64,000 nt of DNA from Atherinomorus stipes (Eukaryota > Chordata > Actinopteri > Atheriniformes > Atherinidae). A model generated the notes under the pieces. The model did not search any database and was not told where the DNA came from. It was given only the letters and a program-made list of their open reading frames with translations. The stretch lies in the NCBI GenBank assembly GCA_023101725.1, contig JALJCO010010476.1, forward strand, positions 1,364,001-1,428,000, in the 5' to 3' direction. Positions 51,262-62,465 of the stretch are shown piece after piece (the first letter of the stretch is position 1; each line of letters starts with the position of its first letter). Position numbers and translations under genes: made by a program.

Positions 51262-53072
51262 GGCCGCGTTTCCCAGATTAGTTAAGACACTCTTAATGCT
51301 GAGGTCCTCCTTAAGTCACTTCTTAAAGGTGCCTTGTTTGGACGTTGCGTTTCCCAGATGCGCTCTTAACTCAGTAGCTTCTTTGTTTTCAGGAGCGGCC
51401 AGACCCACTCTTTCGACCCTTCTTTAACGTTCCCCCTGCTAAAGGGAACAACAGGCCCATCTACTGGTCACTTTTGGAAACGACACTATTTCCCGTGAAA
51501 AAAAAGTAGAAAATGGAAATTATTAAAAATGGACCTATTCACGGATCAGTTGTTGTATTTTGAGTCATGTTTTCTCACTCATGTCATAATGTCAATCATC
51601 TATGATGGAAGAAAACTGTAGTTACCGAGTGAATGACAGAAAATATTGTGGTTAAGTTTAATCATTATGGCATGATAGGCCTCCCTATACTTAGCTTACG
51701 TTAGATAAAGCTGTGGGTATCAACCACAGAAACAAAAACATTGCGGTAGGAATTGTACGCAAATTATACGCAATCTATGAGGACTCACGTCATATTTACG
51801 CATTTGTCAGCTGTTCATGATGAGATGCACCTGGTTCGCTCAATAAAAGCATGGCCATTTACGCATACCCGTATCAGACCCGCATCAGATGTCTGTGCAG
51901 AGAACCAAACCAAACCACCCCCTTCAGTCACCAAACCACCCCCTCCGGCCACACTTTGATATTGAACTATAAAACACTTCAGTACCACCCGAACCACCTA
52001 TTTAGGTCCCCCTGACTACCTTTCTCTGCCAACCTCAGCACAAAGGTCATGTTAAAAATCATAGGTGGCACTGGGCAGTGATTCAAAAATGGCAAACACA
52101 ACCTCTCAGTGTAGTATGTGGAGCATTCCCATTACTTTGCGTTTACGCAGGCCTTTGAAGAATTGGGCACGAGTGAGTGGCAGAACAAGCCATTCTTTAT
52201 TAAGTCACGTCAACCATTTGCGGGATTACTGTTTGTTGAATGCACGTGCGTCATCCTGGACGCACACTTTACGCACCAGATACAGTATGTCGCCCATTTA
52301 CCAAATGCTGCCATGTGGAGCTCATTTAACATAAGATGTGTGTAGGTGATTACATCCTCCAAGATTTCCCCAGACAACAGTAACCCAACAAAAAGTTTTT
52401 GTAAGTTTGGTGCATATCGTTTTTGGCTGAAGCTTGTCAGGAGTTCCAGGAGTTGATCTATTTTTTTGCGAACAAGAAAATGTTACCCTTTTTCAGTGTT
52501 TCAATCACCTAGCCACCGTTTCCCGATTCTACTACTGAGCATCGATATGACACACACGCACGTTTCAGGAATCCTCTTGGTGGGGTTCCCTTCAGCCATT
52601 ACGTCAACAAATAGCGTCAGAATGACCATTATTTATAGGGCATCTGAAAATTTCCAATCGCCTACACCTGTTTAGCACAATTTGGCCAATTACACAATAT
52701 ACAATGAGCTTTTCAATGAATATTTGCAATCACTGGTAATCACATGCATATTTTTAACAGTTTGTCTTCTTTCACAAACACATAAACGTATAAATGGGCT
52801 CAATATCAGCGTCGGAAAATAACCTCCACACTAAATGAATGGTGTCGATCGGTATACCTGACCTCGATTGCTTTTTTTCAGCACCCCCGGAAGTGGATAG
52901 CTTCTGTCAGGACCTTCTAAAGATGTAGCGTAGCCAAGACGTTTCTCAGGAAATAAGAACGCGTGAAAGAAGCAATCTGGGAAACGGGCGTATCTTTGCG
53001 ATCCTTTGTTGGGAAGAGCTTCCTTGAGGCCTTCTTTAATCCAAAGAAGAATCTTAACTGGGAAACGCGGCC
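51262..53072. mobile_element. PIF/Harbinger-like non-autonomous element, 1.8 kb
   Basis: Terminal inverted repeats GGCCGCGTTTCCCAG (51262-51276) and CTGGGAAACGCGGCC (53058-53072), each 15 bp and perfectly inverted, are flanked by AAT on both sides (51259-51261 and 53073-53075), a 3-bp duplication. Three-base duplications and this kind of terminus point to PIF/Harbinger. The GTTTCCCAGAT motif also recurs internally on both strands (about 51350-51360 and, inverted, 52976-52986), giving subterminal repeats. The internal frames (up to 89 codons) show neither the DDE nuclease nor the Myb-like protein of the superfamily, so the element depends on others or is decayed. Confidence 0.75.
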
Positions 53073-53075
53073 AAT

Positions 53076-53135
53076 GTCTGTAAAGTGCCCTGAGATGACT
53101 TTGTTGTAACTGGTGCTAAACAAATAAAGCTGAAA
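53076..53135 (+). mobile_element. Short LINE 3' tail
   Basis: TCTGTAAAGTGCCCTGAGAT followed by GACTTTGTTGTAACTGGTGC and an AAATAAAG-type end matches the 3' tail of a common fish LINE group, which typically runs from GTAAAGTGCCTTGAG to AAATAAAATTGAAT. It lies directly beyond the right target repeat of the Harbinger-like element. Confidence 0.55.
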
Positions 53136-53271
53136 TGCAGAGCGTAAAAGCATTACAGTGTAAATGTCAGGAATTGGTACAGCTTTTCTGTAACAAAGCA
53201 CAGAGAATTCACAAATACAGAGCCCCCTGGTAACATGGCGAATTTCTTTTTTTTTTTGAGTGTGCCCTTAA

Positions 53272-53334
53272 TACTTTGGCGTGTGCTTGCAGTACTTTTG
53301 CGTGCCCTCACAATAATTTTGCGTTCCCACGCTA
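53272..53334 (+). repeat. Left subterminal 21-bp iterons (3 units)
   Basis: Three adjoining units of exactly 21 bp: 53272-53292, 53293-53313 and 53314-53334. The middle unit is TACTTTTGCGTGCCCTCACA plus A; the others differ by a few bases. Such direct repeats near transposon ends are often transposase binding sites. They have counterparts at the right end. Confidence 0.85.
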
Positions 53335-54125
53335 CGGCTTTCAGAATGCAGAAGCTATCTCTTCAAAAAATATTCATTTAAATAAATATACATTGCTGCA
53401 TCTTTCAGAAAGGTTTATAAAACGTGCTACCACATTCAAGATGTTTACAGTTGGCCGATTCAGGTTGAAGCCACAGTGGTCACGACCCAGAATGTTGGTA
53501 ATGGCAAAGGAGACTGAGCGCTGCTAGCCGATTATAGATCGGCTTAAAACAAAAGAGGCATAACTTTCTTTCTGCACGTCCGATCTTCACAGTTCTGCCT
53601 GTAGGGCTTTGTTCACGTCCCACGAGTGCTTAATTGCGGCTCAGGGCCACCCCCATGGAGCACAGTCGTTTCCGTTTTCAGTGTTTTCTCCCCCAATGTC
53701 ACATCTAGATCCCGCATACAGCAGCAGTTTTAATGTTGTTCGTGGGCAGTGGATGATGATGATTTAATGTATAGAACTCAAGTAGAGACAACATAAATGA
53801 GAAAGATGCATTTTTTAGAGACCATTCAAGAAACAGCAATGCATTTATTGTTCTCAAAGCAGTAACATCCACAACCCATTATCACTCCAAAACGTGACAG
53901 TCCTACATTGGTCCACAGCACAATACGTACCTATTTCACATTTCAGCCTCTGAGATTGTAGATTGCCTACGTTTCATCTTCCCATTCATTTTTTTAAGTC
54001 ACGTCACTGCCGAGTTTCTCCCAAGAGAACATGGCGGATATCCCTTCAGTTTTGGGTGGAAATTGCTGTATTTTAGGATAGATTGTGACTCTACCATTGT
54101 TTTGATCACTTTTCTAGCGAGAAAT

Positions 54126-54419
54126 CAGATCAGGGCATGAAAAAGTTCCCCTTTCAGCCGACTGCCAGCCACTTACCAGCCACTTGCCGGCAACTTGTCT
54201 GCTAATTCAATCGCACAGAGAAACGCCTGTGTGCCCAGGAGAAACGATTTCAGAGCATAAATGAATGCCCGGAACAAGGATGTTTCCACACGCCAAGTTT
54301 GGACACCGTACGTGATGGCGTACGGGCAAGCCGTTCAGCCAGTGATAGTGCAGTAATGGTGCACTATTAGTGCACCACTTCTGGCAGAAAAAGGAGGAAC
54401 TTTTTCATGCCCAGACCTG
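54126..54419. mobile_element. 294-bp MITE nested in the left arm
   Basis: Inverted ends CAGATCAGGGCATGAAAAAG (54126-54145) and its near-complement up to CAGACCTG at 54419 share about 24 bp, both continuing as TTCC. It is missing from the right arm at the matching position (between TCTAGCGA and TATACACT read on the minus strand), which shows it is a separate later insertion. No clear long target duplication is seen, so the superfamily is open. CAG ends hint at hAT. Confidence 0.8.
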
Positions 54420-54734
54420 TATACACTTTATTTTCACTTTATCCATTCAGTTTATGTATACAATCCATAGTTTTTTTGTTCCAACAGACGTTCTGTCCAG
54501 TCTCTCAACAAAATTGTAGGAATACTACATTTTTTCCCTTTTTCACTTCAGAGGTTGCAACGCTTTTAACAATATACTGGATAAGCCGATGTTCTTGTAA
54601 TCAGGCCTAAACACAACTCGTTCTCACAGTAGTGCGTGAAATACGTGCACTATAATGTTGTTTCACCACTTATTTCTGGTCCAGGCATGTAGAAAATTAG
54701 ACAAGTATAGTCAATGGCGGAGCCAGTTGTCTGC

Positions 54735-57695
54735 TAGTGTTGCTTTCGTCGAGAAAATTATGACGGAATATAGTCCTCAACTAACCTTTATCACGTGACG
54801 AAAACTAGACGAGACGAAACGTTAATGGTGGTCTTGTGATGACAACTATAATCAAATATATAATACAATATCATTGACAAATAAACCTAGACTTAATGCA
54901 GTTCACAAAACGAAAACTCTGCTAAAAATGTCTTTCATTTTCGTACTAAAATAAGACGAGACAAAATAACGCAATAATGTTTAGTTGCGTTATTATTTTT
55001 TTCTGTTACCTTGCCTGTGCGTCACACTGCTGCTCAGACCTCAGACGCAGGCAACGTCATTTCCTCAATTCCCTCTTCAAACTCACAGTATTATTTAGAT
55101 GTGGTGGGTCAAAGCAGTTTGAGAGAGTTGGAGTCATGGCTGGGTTGTTGGGGAGAAAACCAGGGCTCTAAATTTACACCCAGCAACCGGCAAAAAAAAA
55201 AAAAAATTGAATTTGGCTAATAGAAATAAAATCTTACTAGCCACTGTGGCCGGTGACTAGAAAGTAAGTCGCTTCCTTTTATTTTTTCATTGCTCAACCA
55301 CCCCAATTCCTATTTCACTTCACTTGCTTCATGCATAAAGGCAGGTAGAAGTGATGCTTTACGGTAACTAAGCAGAACTACTTCACTATCATACAGAATT
55401 TGTTGTCTTTTGTCAGGTATGGTCTGGCTTTAGCAAATCAAGGGATCGAGCTGTCTACAGGAGGATAATGTCCACTGTGTAAATATGCAAATTAGCCATG
55501 TGCGCGCCAGACAGAAGAAAGACATACTGTCACTGGAGAAGTCGGCTATACTAAACATGGGCAGCAAGCCAAAACTAAAACAGAGCAGATCACTTGCACA
55601 CTTTGGATTCACATCCATAAAGGTGGCAGACTTCTCGGAAATGAAGACATGGTGCAGATCTGACACCATAGTGGCCCACAGCGAGAGCGAGCGAGAGTGG
55701 GCAGCCACCAAGGTGCTTCTTTCGAAAAGAAAGACGGAATGTTTGCATCTATGAAATATTGTAATGTTAGAGGCTTACTCAGTATAGACAAATTAGATTG
55801 GTAGTATGCAACGATCAGAGATTTTTCTCACTGCTTTAAATAACTGGTGTGATGTTGAGAACTGAAGGCCAATGTGTGACGGCTTGTTAAAGCAGGGATG
55901 CAGATCTCAGCAAGGTGAAAACCTGCATTGTTGAAATGGTAATTCCTACATTTATTTTGGCTATTTTGACTTATTGGTGTGAGTCATAGATATAAACACT
56001 AGATGCAGCCTTTGGACCCGTAGCATACGTCGGTTCGGCCGCCATCTTGGGCAGGGGTTTCTTACAAGCAGTTAGGTCCATATCTATGGTTAAGTGTTGT
56101 TTCTTCGACTTCATGCTTAAAGATTCAGCCTTCTGCAGCTGTCATTTAAGACCAGAAGACTTGGACAGAACTGGACAGTCAACTCGTTTGAAAGGAGTGA
56201 CCATCTAGTTTTAATTTTCCTGACGTTTTTGCAAAGTTTGTATCATGATAATTTCTCACATAATCGATTGATTAATCGATTAATCGGATAGGCTCTATGT
56301 TTTTAAAGATCTGACTGAGATGCAGTGGAGTAATAATGAGTCCAAATTGGCCCCAAGACTGTGGTTGACATGCAATGAGTAGGTGCATTACTGCCACCCA
56401 TTGGTAGGGAGTGTCCGGATATAGTTTATACTGACCGGGAATAGGCCTGGGTGATGTCACAATACACAATATATATCTGGATATTTTACCTTAGCCTTGA
56501 ATTAATGCTTTGATGCATACAATCACATTCATAAGATGATTCTGTGTCTGCATTAAACATTACTGTTCATACTGCATTAATATTTGCTGATTTTAAACAT
56601 TCATGCCAAAAGGGTGAAATCATAACTAAACAAATTGATCAAAACTCTATTGAACAGTTAGAGCAGTTAAAAAAACATCATGTAATTTAAAACGACAACA
56701 ACAACAAAAAAACAAAGTGCCCACGACTACTGGTATGCCTTTTGGTAAAAGAAACAGATAATTAGTTCATGGTGTGAATTATTTACATTAAAAAAGGGAA
56801 TAAATAAATTGATAGTTACTAAAAGGAAATTATTTCATGCTGAAAAAACAGTTAAAATGTTTGGATTTCAGATCTTATCAGTGTGACATCTTCTTAAAAG
56901 CTCTTTGTTAAAACGTATGCTCAGTTCTGCGAGTGAGTGCTCACATCTTGACGAGGATCTTTGTTGTTTTTTCTCTGACAATGTTGTGAGCGAGTTATTA
57001 GACAAACCAGTGAGGAAACGACTCATGTGTCCACCAAATATGTTCTACACATGAGCCTCGGAAAACTTAAGTCTTCGTTAGTATTGTGCTGTGTGCGTGT
57101 GTTAATTACAGTAGTTTGTTGGTTGAAATTCTTCATCCTCCATTTCTCTAGAACTCGCGCTGCGGCAGCAACCTGAGCTCTCTGCCAGAGAAGCTGCTTA
57201 ACGCCGGGCACATGACGTAGCATGTAGCACACGTGATGTACGCAACTAGGCATGCTTGTCTGTCCTAACCGAAAGCAGTTTATACAGACCGGAAGCAATG
57301 CGTGAAGCGGGACTTTAAAAAGTTAAACGATGCATCAATTACTAAAATATTAATCGATCAATTTTTTCTAATCGAGTAATTCGATTAATTGTTTTAGCCC
57401 TAATCACAATAACTGGGATAAACAGAAATACATTACTAAAAAGAGATTAAAGTCATTGACTAAAACGAGACTAAAATATCTTCAGTTTTTGTTAACTTGA
57501 ACTAGACTAAAATAGTCATGAGTTATTCTGACTAAAATAAGACTAAAATGCTGAAAGTTTTAGTCAACTAACACCTGATGAAACAACAAAAAAAAGAGTC
57601 TGAATGTGACTAAAACTAATGAAAAATAAAATGACAGTTTGACACAAAGACTGGACTAAAAATAAAAATAAAACAGGCCGCCAAAAACGATGCTA
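54735..57695. mobile_element. hAT-like element, 2.96 kb, nested in the left arm
   Basis: Starts TAGTGTTGCTTTCGTCG (54735) and ends in the complement of TAGCATCG (57695). Near-identical 8-bp direct repeats flank it: TTGTCTGC (54727-54734) and TTTTCTGC (57696-57703), 7 of 8. The right arm retains the uninterrupted site (GTTGTCTGCACGACTTTCC on the minus strand around 59880), confirming the insertion point. Both ends carry the GACTAAAA- and CGAGACGAAA-type repeats I associate with a fish hAT family of the Ac type. No intact transposase is visible. The interior holds further remnants: a CAGGGCTCTAAATTTACACC end at 55161 and ATCGATTAAT-rich ends at about 56262-56291 and 57340-57405. Confidence 0.75.
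55161..57405. repeat. Nested hAT-type remnants inside the 54735-57695 element
   Basis: Several partial ends occur: CAGGGCTCTAAATTTACACC at 55161-55180; TAGGCCTGGGTGATGTCACA at about 56443-56462, which resembles the terminus of another fish repeat; and inverted ATCGATTAAT/ATTAATCGAT clusters at 56262-56291 and 57340-57405. I cannot pair all ends. An 89-codon frame at 55485-55754 could derive from one of these, but shows no domain I can name. Confidence 0.45.
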
Positions 57696-58439
57696 TTTTC
57701 TGCACGACTTTCCTGTTTCTGGAACAAATAAAAGCACAAGTTACATTTTCTAATGCTGAAATAATGTTTTTTTAATATGTCTATCACCAATCAAACTGTG
57801 GTAGACTATCAAAGTTTTGATCTTTCCCTCAATAATGACAAAAATAATTAAGGCATTACTGATCCCGAACAGTCTCTAACTCCCATTAAACAAAGCTGTT
57901 AAGCAGTTTTAAAGTTCAGAAAGTTTTTATTTCACACACATTGTTTTGTCCATTCAGGGACACCATAGTAAAAATGATGGGAAAAAAAATATGGCAGCCA
58001 TATGTACACCACCCAGCAAGTAGATATAAATGACTCATTCTAAGAATCTAAACATACAGTATAAATGCTGTTCTAGTACAGTGATTACACATCAATAGAA
58101 ACACAGTTTTGAATTGTATATCACATTTTTCTGTTATTGACCTTATATTTTTTACTTAGTGTACCTTTAATCCCAGTGCATATTTGAAGGCTTATAATTT
58201 CACAACAAAAAGGCCGAAAGACATGGGACTGTTTTAGTGAACTCTTGACCTGAGCCATTATCTCATAAGGCAAGTTTTATACCCACTGTGGGTGCTTTCG
58301 GATAGAAAAGAGGGGACTTAGTCATTACAAAAAAATATGCAATGACTCTAATTAGACATTAGAGATCTGAAACCACAGTGTTTACTGTCCTTTTAAACAC
58401 TGGCTTGTTAATTCAGAATTTAGGGGCTCAATGGTTGCT

Positions 58440-58630
58440 TGTCTCAGTGTGCTGGGGCCTGTGCCCTGTGAGGCTCTGGCAACGGCCTTCATCTGCCGCC
58501 TTCTGGATGGATGCATGTGAATGAGAAAGTGTGTCCAAACTTTTGGCCTATACTGTATTTCTCAGGAGTGGCGGCTGGAGTCTGGGCCCTGGGGTTGCTA
58601 CCGGTGGCTTGAGTCTTGGGACCCTGTGGT
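58440..58630 (+). repeat. Second, diverged copy of the G-rich repeat
   Basis: GGCCTGTGCCCTGTGAGGCT, CATCTGCCGCCTTCTGGATG and GGTGGCTTGAGTCTTGGGAC align with 14,720-14,870. It is interrupted at about 58519-58559 by sequence absent from the first copy. Confidence 0.6.
58519..58559 (+). mobile_element. Tc1-type terminal remnant
   Basis: AATGAGAAAGTGTGTCCAAA followed by CTTTTGGCCTATACTGTAT is the end of a Tc1-like element common in fish (usually ...GTGTCCAAACTTTTGGCCTG-type). Only the terminus remains, sitting inside the second copy of the G-rich repeat. Confidence 0.6.
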
Positions 58631-60542
58631 AGATAGGGATTTAAAATAATACTTTTCTATCTTAGATCAAATGCTTTATAAAGCTGAGCTAGTGATCACA
58701 TTACTTCTAAATGGTACATGTTGATAAAATGTAAATATGATGGTTTGTTTGAGTTAGTGTCTTACTGGAAATGTGGGTGTGAATACACCTGAATCAAATG
58801 GATGGCTTGTCACCACAGTTAGATGACATTTGCATGAATTCATCTTGGTGTGTTGAAGAAAGAATGCATCTGATTTCATTTTCCATCCATCCATTTAATT
58901 ACAAATAAAAATAACACAAGACACAAACGGAAAGTTTTTAAACCATACAGAACACACTTTCAGTTTTTGTTTGTGAATAAGTAAATAAATAATGCACCAC
59001 CGGGGTTTTAATGCAATGCATTATGTCCAGTTAGGCCCAAATAAAGCAGGATTTAATGGGGAACTCAGTCTGTAAAGACCAGTATAACCTTATGCTGATA
59101 ACTTAGAGCTTTGCAGTCACAGATTGAGTCGTAAAATCTATTCTTACTTCATATTCCAAGCAAATTGTACAGCCGAATTATCAATGACATGCTAACTAAA
59201 TGATCTGTGCTGAGCAAAAGTAAATATGTCGGTTTATTTATGACATCCTGGCCATATGTTCCGCCACTGCTTCCGCATCACCGTCGCCGGTGAGAAGAGG
59301 ACAAAGACGGCCATCAGGCAGCACTGATTGGATCCGTACAATGGCAATAAAAATCCTTTTTATTCTTATAAAAGAAAATAAAAAGACTTCCAGTGGAGGC
59401 TGAAGCAGACTTTCATGTAAAACCCAATGTGGCATAAAAATGTCTTTCTGATAATGATGTCAAAGTAGGTCTGGGAAAGCCCACACACACGTCACTTCCG
59501 GGATTCCCTTCGACTGAAATGGATGTTCGTTCGTGTATATGGCGAATTAAAATAAAGATATCTGTGCTCCTGAAACGAAATGTCACCCATTTAAAACTCT
59601 TCAGGAGCCATTTCTTGTGTGCGGGTTTCTTCTCTTTATCTTATATTCCACTTTTATTCAGCACCCGGTTCTTACTGTCAGAGATGTACGTAACACCACT
59701 GTTTACTTCTGGATAGAGAAATATCACACACACACACACAAAATAACAGAGAGAAAGATCAAAACTTTAATAGTCTACCACAGTTTGATTGGTGAAATTG
59801 CATTGGAGATATTAAAAAAAAATATTATTTTAGCATTAGAAACGTAACCTGTGCTCTTATTTGTTCCAGAAACAGGAAAGTCGTGCAGACAACCGGCTCC
59901 TTCAGTGACTATATTGGTCTAATATCCTACGTGCCTGGGCCAGAAATAAGTGTTGAAACATCATTATAATCCGCGTATTTCGAGTTGAGTTTAGGCCTGA
60001 TTATAAGAATACCAGCTTATTCCAGTATATTGTTAAAAGTGTTGCAACTACTGAAGTGAAAAAGGGAAAAAACGTAGTATTTCTACAATTTTGATGAGAG
60101 ACTGGACAGAATGTCCATCTAAACAAAAAAACTAAAACTGGAAAAACTGAATGGATAATGTGAAAATAAAGTGTATATTTTTCGCTAGAAAAGTGATCAA
60201 AACAATGGTAGAGTCACAATCTATCTTAAAATACAGCAGTTTCCACCAGAAACTGAAGGGATATCCACAATGTTCTCTTGGGAGAAACTCGGCAGTGACA
60301 TGACCTACAGTAAATGAATGGGAAGATCTACAATTTCAGAGGCCAAATTGTGAAATAGGTACATATTGTGCTGTGGATCAACGTAGGACTGTCACGTTTT
60401 GGAGTGAGACTGGGTTGAACATCCACTATTAACCATCTGACAGCGGCTGTGGGTGTACTGCCATTCTGACAGCGGTTGAGACAATTCCAGTTAAGCTTAG
60501 GATAGACTGACAGCGCTTCATGACCTGCATACCTTTTTGTAA

Positions 60543-60600
60543 TATAACGCAAAGCTTTTTGTGAGCGCATGCAAAAGTATTGCGAGGGAACGCAAAAGTA
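60543..60600 (-). repeat. Right subterminal 21-bp iterons
   Basis: Inverted counterparts of the left iterons: full units 60559-60579 and 60580-60600, and a truncated one at about 60543-60558. Unit length is again 21 bp, with the core GCAAAAGTA. Both ends of the element therefore carry the same repeat in mirrored orientation. Confidence 0.85.
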
Positions 60601-60662
60601 TGGCGTCATAACACAAAAGACAGAAAAAAATTGCCATGTTTCCTGGAAGCTCCGTACAAATA

Positions 60663-62219
60663 GAGTCCACTTTGATTTTTTTGATTTTTTGAAATTTTAT
60701 TTTCAGAGTGCCTTAGGAAAATGTCCGAAGATGTAAGCTGAGTCAGAGGTGGACCATACGACATGATAATAACCCCAAACATTGTCATACATCGACTTAG
60801 GAATGGAAATAGAAAGGAATAGAAGGAAATGGAGAGCTCTGGAATCACCCAGTCAAAGCCCAAATCTTAATCCTATATTGAGATGTGTGGGGATTAAAGA
60901 CACACTGTGCATGCATGAAATCTCTCAAACATCACACAGCTGAAAGAACTGCTGGTTTATGCAGGCAGGTAGCCTAGGAAACATCATACTGAAGTAATTT
61001 TAGTCAAAGGAAGGAACGGTAGCTATTGGGTCATAAGGGGTCCCAATCGTTGCCCTGTACAAATCAATGTCTTTGTCAGTTTCTGTCATGGAATTTTGTT
61101 GTTGGTTTGTTTGTTTGTTTTATTTGTTTTTATGGGTTGTAAAGTTATATCATCTTTATCTATAAATCTGATTTCAACAAAGATAAAGTTTTAATATGTT
61201 GATATTTCAGAATAAATCACTGTCTTTGTACATCATTGATAAATTTGAAACTGAAAACATAAAATTTGGGTTCAGTTCTGAGGAACAAGCTATCTCACTT
61301 ACAGTAATCTTGAGAGGTTGTTTTGTAAACAACAGGTCACAAAGTAACATAGATGAATTAAGCTTAGGTTTGTAAGTACAATGTTATTAACTATTTTACT
61401 TTTAGCAAATTCCATTAAATTTACTGTCTATATTGACTCGCATTTTGAAAAAAAAAAAAGTGGAAACACCTCAATTCAGGTAGATAATGTTTAAATTGAG
61501 CATGTGATATGCCTTTTTTTTTAAGGTCTTCATACTTTTACCATAAGGTAACATGTCAGCGATTAGTTAAAATACAATTATTATTTCTCCAAGGAAATTC
61601 AACAAACAAAAGAAAAATAAAGTATTCTTCGTGCGCATTTTACTTGGTGGCAACAGCAGAGGTCAAAATATTACAACTGTGCTGCCACTGAAAAAAATGT
61701 GCAACTTTGAATAATTAAATGTGTTTTTTTTTTTTTTCCCCCAGTCTTGGACAGACATTGTCCTGAACTTACTCAGAATCAGGAGTTCAGCTAAGATTGT
61801 GAAACCTAGAATATATTTAAACTTTTCAACTTTACCCAATCTGTTGTCATCAAGAACCATCTTTGCAAATCAAATATTTTCCTCCAAATTTCCTCAGCTT
61901 TTTCTAATCCAATTCATTGTTATTCAATAAGACAGTTTATATTGCATGTGATCAATTGAATGTCATTAGGTTGTATAACAATTTCCATTTATAGAAATGT
62001 AAATGCACATTAGGTATACATTTGATTTTGATGTAAAGTTCACAGCTAAATGTGGTACAGATCTTTGGTTAAAATGGTTTAAATTGCTAGCTTTGTGTTC
62101 AGTAAATTGAGGTGGTAGCTCTATTTTTATTTGGTCTCTGACTCACTTTATCCAATATGATGAAAAATTATGTTGAGATTACATCAAAAGGCCTTTTTCA
62201 GAAGGAGTTGTTTACTTAC
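60663..62219. other. Unassigned AT-rich sequence, no gene recognised
   Basis: Outside the composite element. Contains T- and A-rich runs at about 61449-61460 and 61725-61738. No gene or transposon recognised. Confidence 0.35.
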
Positions 62220-62462
62220 CTGACAGGTTGACTGCAACGAACATACTACATCAGGCTTCACAGTCATTTTGTACCATTGATTGGAATATAATCCACTGGG
62301 ATCAGTTGACTTTAAAAGTGTGGAGATATGTAGTAATTTGCTGCCATGCGTGGTCACAATGTGAAATGTATGGGCAATAGCCTTGGAAACGACAGTGACT
62401 GAGGAAGGCATATCTTTTCTAAATGAGGGGTTAAATGGCACCCTGCCATCTAAAGATTGGAA
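62220..62462 (-). other. Candidate minus-strand exon, weak
   Basis: On the minus strand an 81-codon stretch is open from a stop at 62463-62465 to a full-consensus donor: ...ACCTGTCAG (exon end 62220) then GTAAGTAA. A possible acceptor lies at about 62449-62450 (AATCTTTAG). The encoded peptide includes MPSSVTVVSKAIAHTFHIVT and is not recognised. It could be an exon of a minus-strand gene or non-coding RNA, or an open frame by chance. Confidence 0.2.
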
Positions 62463-62465
62463 TTA

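Larger units (their letters stand above)
57831..59750. other. Loop of the inverted-arm element
   Basis: The sequence between the two arms. It contains a diverged copy of the G-rich repeat (58,440-58,630), split by a Tc1-type end remnant. A possible LINE-type tail (GTACAATGGCAATAAAAATC at about 59336-59355) and a CA microsatellite (59726-59741) are also present. No transposase frame was found, so the element has no visible means of moving itself. Confidence 0.5.
53218..60654. mobile_element. Large inverted-arm (foldback) hAT-like composite element, 7.4 kb
   Basis: The ends read CAGAGCCCCCTGG (from 53218) and, inverted, CGGAGCTTCCAGG (to 60654), continuing as AACATGGC on both sides. They are flanked by near-matching 8-bp direct repeats: CACAAATA (53210-53217) and TACAAATA (60655-60662). 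A CAG terminus with an 8-bp duplication fits hAT, but no transposase is recognised. The right arm (about 59751-60654) is an inverted copy of the left arm, which is split into 53218-54125, 54420-54734 and 57704-57830 by later insertions. The left arm also has about 430 bp (within 53335-53870) with no counterpart on the right. Removing the two nested insertions leaves about 4.2 kb with a loop of about 1.9 kb. Confidence 0.75.

Noticed and set aside
53272..53334. CRISPR-like regular repeats
   Set aside because: Units are adjacent without spacers, the genome is vertebrate, and the same units occur mirrored at the other transposon end.
54000..60300. Reading the mirrored sequences at 54 and 60 kb as two independent insertions of one repeat
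   Set aside because: Near-matching 8-bp flanks at the outer ends and continuous pairing from the outer ends inward favour one inverted-arm element, though this is not proven.
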